Assembly: GCA_020466095.1 (NCBI GenBank)
Contig: CM035807.1
Location: forward strand, 109,204,906-109,268,905
Length of the DNA: 64,000 bases
DNA from: Chlorops oryzae
Lineage: Eukaryota; Arthropoda; Insecta; Diptera; Chloropidae
Reading direction: 5' to 3'
A program made the position numbers and the translations under genes. Each line of letters opens with the position of its first letter. Position 1 is the stretch's first letter. Positions 58,301 to 64,000 of this stretch are shown here, piece by piece. The notes beneath the pieces are model-generated. The model saw only the letters and a list, made by a program, of their open reading frames with translations, searched no databases and was not told where the DNA came from.

Positions 58301-60234
58301 TGTTTGATGAATTCTAAAAATTTAGGAATTTTTAATTATACTTAAATTATATATAAAAATTTTAAAATCTTTAAAATAATAAAGGAAACCATTAAAAAAA
58401 TTAAGTTCATTCAGTCCATAATTTGACACATATAGAGGAATTAGAGGAATTTAATAGCAATGCTTACATATAGAAAATTAGCGATTTCAATCCCTATTAC
58501 GTTTGGCTCATGCAGAGGGGCGTAAGCCCCCTCCGAAATGCGATAAATTAAAAAGGAATACGAGAAAATAATCCCGATATACAGTTTTTCAATGACGTTC
58601 TTGAACATTCTAGGTACCAGTGGTGACTAGGGACTTCAACTTTCGAAATTCTTTGAAAATCTGGTTTATTTATTTTATTGATTGAAATTTTTAATAATCC
58701 AAAATTTAACCTGAAAATTGTTTAATTTTGAAATGCAATCAATATTTTATAGCTTTACTTACATGGAATTCAATTCCTAAGGTCATAGAAAGTAAACACA
58801 ATTAAACTTCGCCCTTGACTCTTGCAAACTTGTCTACTTCACTTGTTTTTTAGGGAGCTTTTTTCATTTCGATGGTGCAGTAAAAATTAGTTGGAAATGA
58901 AAAGGTGCAGGCACGATAAAAATCAGCGACTTTTCGTCGACCGTGCTTTGTGTATTCATACATATACAGGGTGTTCCATATCAATAGATCAAAAAAAGGA
59001 GGTGATAGGGGGGTCCAGACGGACCAAAAATCGTATGGACAGGGGGGGTCTCAAATGCACCCCTGAGGAGTTACATGCAAAAAACAATATTTTGGTTTTT
59101 TCACTGGTGCTCCTCACTTACAGGCCGTAAATTCAAAATCACATATGATATGAAAAGCTTGGCGGTTTTCCGTTAACACTGCATACTACGATTTTAAATA
59201 ATTCAACTCCGTTTTTCTCTGGTACTACCATCTAAGCCTAAAATAGTGTAATTTTGGCTTTTAAAGTGATTTAATTCAAAAGAAATACGATCGAGCCTCT
59301 TTTTTTTACTCTTTTCGAAAACTTTGAGTTTTTCTCTTCAATTTGATACCATGGTTGCTAAAAAAAAGTTTCACAATCAATGCAAAACTAAGGTTTGAAA
59401 ATAATTATTTTGTATTTTTGACTCCCAGAAAAGTTATTTTAATCAAATTTATTGAGCACACTTTTAGGCAGCATGAGAAAAAGAAAAATCTAAGAAATTT
59501 AAAAATTTCTGAATAGTGTTTTAGTTTTACATATCCGCCTAAAAGTATGCTCACCAATTTAGTCGAATTCTTTCCGCGCCTCTAGCTCCTTACGAGTGCA
59601 AGATGAACCACCTCTTTCCATACAATTTTTTGCTTGTATGGGTTCCCACTATCACCACCATTTTTTTGATCCATTGAGTATGGAACACCCTGTATACTGT
59701 CTATACATGAATTCAGGAAATCCTGTAGGTATGCATGAGTTCTGAATAAAACGATAAGATAAATGGTATTCTAGTTCGAGTCAGATTTCATGAGATGTCC
59801 ACAGCCTCATTTAAAAAATTTTAATACGAATATGATCACTAGGGCTCGGATTTTTATGCTTTTTTAAATTTAAAGCATACTTTATGGAGTAAAAATTTTG
59901 TTCAACTCACATAAAGTTCAGATTCAAATCGATTTTTAACTTCAATATGAATTTTTTGAAATTAGAAAAGCGGTTTGAGGTCGAAATTCTCTCAACTTAT
60001 TCGCAAAATGCCGGTTATTAAAAGTTTTTGATCCGCAAAGTATGCTTTAAATTTATAAAAGCATAAAAATCCGAGCCCTAATGATCACACATTTTCATTG
60101 AAATTCCATTACGTATCGCTTAACTTACAGACATTGATGTTCTGACTCGTTTGTCCCACAACATTATCACTTAACGAAATGAATGTAATAATTTGGAATA
60201 GAATTTTTAACTTATTTAAAATCTTAATAATCAT
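50485..60234 (-). CDS. Ir25a: Ionotropic receptor co-receptor IR25a, 13 coding exons
   Basis: IR25a is a broadly expressed co-receptor that assembles with tuning IRs in sensory cilia for smell, taste, temperature and humidity. My exon model, 5' to 3' on the minus strand: 60234-60129, 56548-56399, 56339-56017, 55947-55794, 55726-55489, 55012-54898, 53074-52829, 52757-52467, 51941-51640, 51581-51410, 51338-51150, 51077-50923, 50863-50485. All phases agree, giving 939 residues with no internal stop. Visible parts: signal peptide; amino-terminal domain about 30-400 ([29 protein letters not shown]); S1 lobe with the glutamate-contact arginine in [10 protein letters not shown]; first helix about 555-577; pore region with [24 protein letters not shown] (648-656); S2 lobe with SSSMT and GDATD; last helix about 857-878. 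Introns 1, 5, 6 and 8 hold satellites or transposons. Confidence 0.96.
52243..52421. mobile_element. 179-bp MITE in Ir25a intron 8
   Basis: CATATAGAACTATAGCTG and its complement CAGCTATAGTTCTATATG bound the element; the inverted match continues through AACTTCGGCCAAAA, about 32 bp. Inside, ACGTGGTTCACCAC-type units repeat three times. It ends only 46 bp from exon 8. An 18-bp tandem (GTGGTGGGTACCAAGACC) lies just to its left at 52150-52190. Confidence 0.8.
53456..54386. mobile_element. 931-bp TIR element with two tRNA-like modules, in Ir25a intron 6
   Basis: The ends CCCTGCAGTAAT and ATTACTGCAGGG, flanked by TA on both sides, bound the element; AACTAGTCA and TAATTTGCCAA recur inverted near each end. 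Two minus-strand tRNA-like modules lie inside: 53775-53836 (A-box-like TAGCGTAATGGTTAAG, B-box-like GGTTCGAGGC) and 54111-54170 (A-box-like TAGCTGGACGGTTAAG, B-box-like GGGTTCCATCCC). Neither folds as a complete tRNA. They look like SINE heads captured by, or inserted in, a DNA element. Confidence 0.65.
55040..55456. repeat. TATG tetranucleotide microsatellite in Ir25a intron 5
   Basis: About 100 near-perfect ATGT units with a few single-base breaks. It ends 28 bp before the 3' splice site of exon 6. Open frames of Tyr/Val/Cys/Met or His/Thr/Tyr/Ile are artefacts. Confidence 0.97.
56577..57596. repeat. TTTAA pentanucleotide satellite in Ir25a intron 1
   Basis: About 200 almost perfect TTTAA units over 1.0 kb, with rare one-unit slips near 56751, 56764, 56965, 57040, 57472 and 57550. 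The array begins about 28 bp upstream, in transcript sense, of the exon 2 splice acceptor. Confidence 0.98.
57698..58018 (-). mobile_element. Retroposon with 14-bp TSD and poly-A, in Ir25a intron 1
   Basis: TTGAGCATTATATT occurs at 57684-57697 and 58019-58032. The insert begins on the plus strand with a T-run, so it is an A-tailed retroposon inserted in minus orientation, the same strand as Ir25a. The 321-bp body is GC-richer than its surroundings (GGGGGCCCCTTGGCACGGGT near its 5' end). No coding frame is recognisable; it is either a 5'-truncated LINE end or a SINE. Confidence 0.8.
58119..58233. repeat. ~110-bp duplicated segment, copy 1
   Basis: About 85 percent similar by eye to 61331-61441, sharing TTGTAATAACGGAACCACGC and TGATTATTGTGTAA. 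The two direct copies, 3.2 kb apart, flank Ir25a exon 1 and its upstream region. Confidence 0.8.
58967..59692. mobile_element. 726-bp TA-flanked TIR element in Ir25a intron 1
   Basis: The left end CAGGGTGTTCCATATCAA continues AGATCAAAAAA; the right end TTTTTTGATC...GGAACACCCTG is its near-complement, and TA flanks both sides. Consistent with a Tc1/mariner-class non-autonomous element. No transposase frame is recognisable. Confidence 0.8.
59840..60080. mobile_element. hAT MITE H1, copy 1, in Ir25a intron 1
   Basis: The 8-bp ATGATCAC is duplicated at 59832-59839 and 60081-60088. The 24-bp ends TAGGGCTCGGATTTTTAT... are perfectly inverted. The element is 241 bp, the same length as copy 2 at 60620-60860. 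Its right TSD ends 41 bp from exon 1. Confidence 0.95.
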
Positions 60235-60547
60235 TTTGTCTCAATGGAATCCTTCAAAGCGGCGAACGAATTTCCGAGATTACGAAAAAAAGGATCGAAC
60301 TGTCCGAGTCCCGAAAGATAACTAATTTCATTAAAAAAGAAAAGCTTTTCTAAAACCAATTTACTTTGTTGAAACTTGTCTATCAATGGACATAAGTAAT
60401 GTGTTCTTTTTTTTTATTGCATGAGAATGTAAGAAAATTTACGAGGGCAATTTTTATGACTCGCACTTTTCATTGGGGTGGATTCTTAAAATAAAAAAAA
60501 AAACTTCAAAGTCCAAGCCAATTTACAGGAAAAGTACAACAGTTAAT
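60235..60547. other. 5' flank of Ir25a
   Basis: Probable promoter/5' untranslated DNA of Ir25a. I see no certain TATA or initiator element. Confidence 0.35.
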
Positions 60548-60954
60548 ATATCGCACATGTACATCAAGAGTGTCACAACTCAAATTTTGTCAAATTGGGG
60601 TTAATGTATATCTAATCGCCAGGGGTCGGATTTTGTTGCATTTATAAATTTAAAGCATACTTTATGGGGCAAAAATTTTTCTTACCAACATTTTGCGCAT
60701 ACGTTTAGCGAAGTTGAACTTTAAACCGCTTTTCTAACTTCAAAAACATTCATATTGAAGTTAAAAATCTATTTGAATCTTAACTTTATGTGCGTTGAAC
60801 AAAATTTTTAATCCACAAAGTATGCTTTAAATTTATAAATGCAACAAAATCCGAGCCCTGCTAATCGCACATTCATAGTTGCGTTTTTTTTTACAAATCA
60901 AATCTGAAAAATTGCATTTTGAGTTGTGACACTCTTGATGTACATGTGCGATAT
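60548..60954. mobile_element. Older TIR element interrupted by hAT MITE
   Basis: ATATCGCACATGTACATC and its complement GATGTACATGTGCGATAT bound the element, with the inverted match running about 37 bp. The H1 MITE plus its duplicated 8 bp sits in the middle. Without it the host is about 158 bp. Confidence 0.85.
60620..60860. mobile_element. hAT MITE H1, copy 2
   Basis: CTAATCGC is duplicated at 60612-60619 and 60861-60868. The ends CAGGGGTCGGATTTTGTT and its near-complement match copy 1. It is inserted in the 60548-60954 element. Confidence 0.95.
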
Positions 60955-61330
60955 CAATTCCATTTTCGATTCATTTATTTTCTGCTTGGAAGAGTAACTT
61001 CAATGTGTTCTTTTCTATCTTTTTTATTTTTTTTTTTTGTTCGTTGTGACAAAACAATTTCAACGAACTTTTTGATCAACCAAAGAACTTTCCTTTCATG
61101 CAAAGACAAGGATATGTGAATTACATATTTTCACAATCGACACATTGTTTCGTTTAGTCTAGTAATGGAAGTGGTTTGTTGCCATAAAAGTTAACGTTAG
61201 GACAGTTAGTATCCAAGGTGATAACCAATTACGCTTTCAGTGACCAGTCAACTCCGATCTATTATTTATAAATAAACACACACACACACACACACATGAC
61301 AACACGTGTCGTGCAAGCGCATGAAGGCGA
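60955..61330. other. No gene recognised; short CA run
   Basis: A CA microsatellite lies at 61277-61297. No gene. Confidence 0.5.
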
Positions 61331-61441
61331 TTATTAATAATTGTAATAACGGAACCACGCGAAGTCAATTCAACGCTCTTGGCCCATGATTATTGTGTAA
61401 GCAAATTGACAATTTTATAGTGAAATGGAAGAACAAATTAA
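61331..61441. repeat. ~110-bp duplicated segment, copy 2
   Basis: Partner of 58119-58233. Its end coincides with the TTAA into which the piggyBac-type MITE at 61438 inserted. Confidence 0.8.
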
Positions 61442-62179
61442 GGGGGTCTTCTCATTGAGCAACTTTTTTTTCGACTTTTTTTTTTGCATTTATTTATAGC
61501 TTGGGTAGTTGTGAATATGCCCCTAAAAGGATTTTTTGAAATTCAAAATAGTTTAGAGGATATAGCCTTCTTTGTCGAGCAAGATCTGCGCTAAAACGAG
61601 TAATTTTTGCGTTGCTTCAAACTTTAAACGCGTTTATCTCGAAACCACGTTTTTCGAACTGGCGGCCATGATATCTCCAGTTCAACTGAACCGATTTTCA
61701 TGAAACAAAGTGGAATCGACGCAGAATTGTCACCATTCTCGGGTGAACCTCGACCATAATTTTAAAAAATTTTTTACTATTTTTTTTTTTACACTAAACT
61801 ACAAAAAAAAAGTCCGAAATTGAAATTTTTTTTTGAATGGCCGCCATTTTGTCAAAAAAAAATCACAAAATTAAGCTTGAGGTTCACCCGAGAATTACAT
61901 CTATACTGATTATAACCCCGTTTTTGTTTTTCATTTCGGACGCTCCGGAGACCCGGAATCGTGGCCGCCGTGACGGCACCTTTTTTTTCACCACCAACTT
62001 TGAAGTCTCATTACTTTTTGAACAGCCCACGTATCGAGGCAAAAAAATTTTTTTATTTACTTTGAACCTTTTGTAATACAATAAATAAAAAAAGTTTTCA
62101 ATTATTCTTTGCGTTTTCAAATAAGAATTTTTTTAAAAAGGGTCCAAAAAACGGGTTTTCAATGAGAAGACCCCCTTAA
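61438..62179. mobile_element. piggyBac-type MITE P1, copy 2
   Basis: Same TTAA-AGGGGGTCTTCTC ends as 40803-41537 and similar throughout. The main differences are a small GGAATCGTGG-containing insertion near 61955 and length changes in T/A runs. Confidence 0.95.
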
Positions 62180-62544
62180 AAGAGGAAATATTGAAAAGCG
62201 GAAATGTGTAAAAATTTTCATACAAAATTGCTTTTATTAATTTTTTTGCCTTGATTTGCGAGTTTTAGAGGGTTACCGAGGCCAATACACGTTTAAGGAA
62301 AATCCGCTATAATTTTCCAAGATTTTGTTCGTCTAGAAACAAAACCAATAATTTTTTTAAACCGAAAACAGCGCCAATGACAGAATGTACTTAGTAATAT
62401 TCCTTATTAAATATGCAAAATTCCGTGCAGCAAAAAACTTCTATCCAGGACCAATCAAAAAGAATCTGAAAGACAAAAAGAATGGATATTAAGTCATTGC
62501 GTTTGAAGATTGAATATTTTTATAGGTTTTTAAAATAGTGAGAA
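62180..62544. other. No gene recognised
   Basis: AT-rich spacer before the downstream snoRNA copy. Confidence 0.45.
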
Positions 62545-62618
62545 TCAGAATCAAAATAATTTGAGTCACGGTTTTTCAGCAATTTGTGTTCTGAAGACCG
62601 TCGTGAGGGTATCATCAT
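62545..62618 (-). ncRNA. U35-like box C/D snoRNA, second copy
   Basis: Identical over all 74 bases to the intronic copy at 63194-63267; flanks are unrelated on both sides. On the minus strand it starts with the C box ATGATGA and ends with the D box CTGA. It lies about 375 bp past the RpS11 stop codon, outside the coding introns, so its expression would need a longer RpS11 transcript, another host or its own promoter. Confidence 0.75.
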
Positions 62619-62992
62619 GAAAATCTTAAGCATAACAAAAACTCTTAAAACATTTTCTCACCTTTATGTCCGCCAAATACACGATTGTGGATACCACTGT
62701 ACATATTTAAAGATGACTCGAAAAACGGGCGGACTGAAATGTTAAAGCATTAATAGAGGTACTTTAAAAACTTAAATCGAACTAAACATTGATTTTCTTA
62801 CTTTTTATATTTTTGTAAAAATTGTGAATTCGTCCGAGCTTTTTAAGTACATTACCCTTTAAATTTGAGCTAATTATAAACAAAATCTTTCCTTCAATCT
62901 TAGTTTTACACAATCAAAGAATACATTTTCAATTTATTTTTTCTTAGTTTTATTATCAAACGCTGTTTGCAAATCTAAGCATAAAATTTATT

Positions 62993-63981
62993 TTAGTACT
63001 TCTTGAAACTCTTTTTGGAGCCCTGTCCCTTCATCACTTTCAAGACATTGAAACGCACAGTTTTGGAAAGAGGGCGGCATTCACCGATGGTAACAATATC
63101 GCCATTTTCAACATCTCTGTAAAAAAAAAAAAATATGGAATTAAAAGATATGTCATTTTTGAAGAAAACGCTTTTATCAAATTGATTTTTTTGTCAGAAT
63201 CAAAATAATTTGAGTCACGGTTTTTCAGCAATTTGTGTTCTGAAGACCGTCGTGAGGGTATCATCATTAAAAACCAAGTGTTTCTCTAAAAACTATAAGC
63301 TAAAATTCAACGACATACCTGAAGCAGGGTGAACAATGAACACTCATGTTTCTATGTCGTTTTTCGAAACGACTGTATTTACGCACAAAGTGCAAATAAT
63401 CACGACGAATGACAATAGTACGTTGCATTTTACATTTACGTACGACGCCAGTTAGGATACGACCACGGATTCTGATGTTTCCAGTAAACGGGCATTTCTT
63501 GTCAATGTATGTACCATCAATAGCCTGAAGAATGAAGAATATATTTCATACAAAGCTTAGAATGATAATTTTTCAACTTGCATACATCACGTGGAGTCTT
63601 GAAGCCTAAACCAATGTCACGATAGCGACGAAGAGCCTTCTTCTTTGTTACTCCTGGCTTAACCTTTCTGTTGAGATTAATGCCATATTGTTTTTGGAAC
63701 GCCCTCTCGTTCTATAATAGAAAAAAAAAACGATCAGAAATTATATTCTCCGTAGAAATAAACGAAGTCAGTACAACCGCTTTTGTGAGGTTATGTTTGG
63801 CGCTCACTGCATGTACTCATATTTTATTCGTTTAATAATAAATCTACTGAGTTCCTTCGCTGCAAGTTTTCACTCATGCTTTTGAAAACTTACCCAAACA
63901 TTTCAAAAGCATTTGCACTTCTCGTCGTAGCAATATTCTCGATAAAACAACGCACGAATTTCAACTTACCTGATCAGCCAT
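62993..63981 (-). CDS. RpS11: 40S ribosomal protein S11
   Basis: Small-subunit protein uS17, bound near the base of the 40S body. Four exons on the minus strand, 63981-63970, 63711-63586, 63524-63319 and 63116-62993, give 155 residues, the usual insect length. The first exon encodes only MADQ. Recognisable stretches are [75 protein letters not shown] and the C terminus [11 protein letters not shown]. Introns are 258, 61 and 202 bp; the last carries a snoRNA. A minus-strand AATAAA overlaps the stop (62987-62992) and another lies at 62948-62953. Confidence 0.98.
63194..63267 (-). ncRNA. U35-like box C/D snoRNA in RpS11 intron 3
   Basis: Minus-strand RNA with C box ATGATGA at the 5' end, guide CTCACGACGGTCT (63244-63256), a D'-like TCAGA, an inner GCTGA, a C'-like GTGACT, and D box CTGA at the 3' end. 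The guide is a 13-nt perfect complement of the conserved 28S rRNA segment AGACCGTCGTGAG. This is the target of vertebrate U35 (SNORD35), which directs ribose methylation at a C in that segment; human SNORD35B is likewise hosted by RPS11. The fifth base before the D'-like box pairs with a C in the target, as the rule requires. Poly-U and poly-A stretches flank it and could form a short closing stem. Confidence 0.85.
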
Positions 63982-64000
63982 GTTGGTGCAAAAGGAAAGG
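63982..64000 (-). promoter_or_regulatory. Possible 5' TOP tract of RpS11
   Basis: The minus-strand sequence before the start codon is CCTTTCCTTTTGCACCAAC, beginning with a pyrimidine run like the terminal oligopyrimidine tract of ribosomal protein mRNAs. The window ends here, so the transcription start cannot be confirmed. Confidence 0.4.

Overview
The window looks like nuclear DNA of a higher (brachyceran) fly. Every recognisable gene has a clear Drosophila counterpart, with short GT-AG introns, AT-rich intergenic DNA and abundant TATG, TAAA and TTTAA simple repeats. A tephritid-type acalyptrate fly would fit, but I cannot fix the species. The DNA is gene-poor and crowded with short non-autonomous transposons; most of these are recognisable because their terminal inverted repeats (TIRs) and target-site duplications (TSDs) can be read directly.

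Layout. 1-6.1 kb: no gene; TAAA repeats holding two TA-flanked MITEs, one with a peptide like the C terminus of a pogo transposase. 6.2-7.7 kb (-): Amnionless. 8-24 kb: no convincing gene; GAT microsatellite, a dispersed repeat family tied to ATCGATTATT arrays, a TTCGGAGTCA minisatellite, and a TAACA array split by a TTAA-flanked MITE. 24.1-25.0 kb (+): an intronless RPRD1-like CID protein. 25.6-30.1 kb: three members (+,-,+) of an unrecognised gene family. They show a 123-bp near-identical tract that conflicts with the relationships of the rest of the genes, and a broken C-terminal end in the third copy. 32.9-36.7 kb: several TIR elements, a tiny retroposon and a tRNA-like module. 37.3-38.5 kb (+): an intronless TMEM184-type membrane protein. 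38.8-43.8 kb: a dense nest of transposons, including hAT and piggyBac-type elements inside an older element. 45.5-46.7 kb (+): farnesyl/geranylgeranyltransferase alpha subunit (4 exons). 47.4-48.7 kb (-): mitochondrial seryl-tRNA synthetase. 50.5-60.2 kb (-): the olfactory co-receptor Ir25a, assembled as 13 coding exons and 939 residues, its introns swollen by satellites and transposons. 60.5-62.2 kb: nested MITEs. 63.0-64.0 kb (-): ribosomal protein S11 with a U35-like box C/D snoRNA in its last intron and an identical 74-nt second copy downstream.

The genes are functionally unrelated (endocytosis, transcription, membrane transport, prenylation, mitochondrial translation, chemosensation, ribosome). 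I see no operon-like or defence system. The most interesting signals are the mosaic gene family, the duplicated snoRNA, the satellites abutting Ir25a 3' splice sites, and a repeat family that carries TATCGATA motifs to the SerRS-m promoter.
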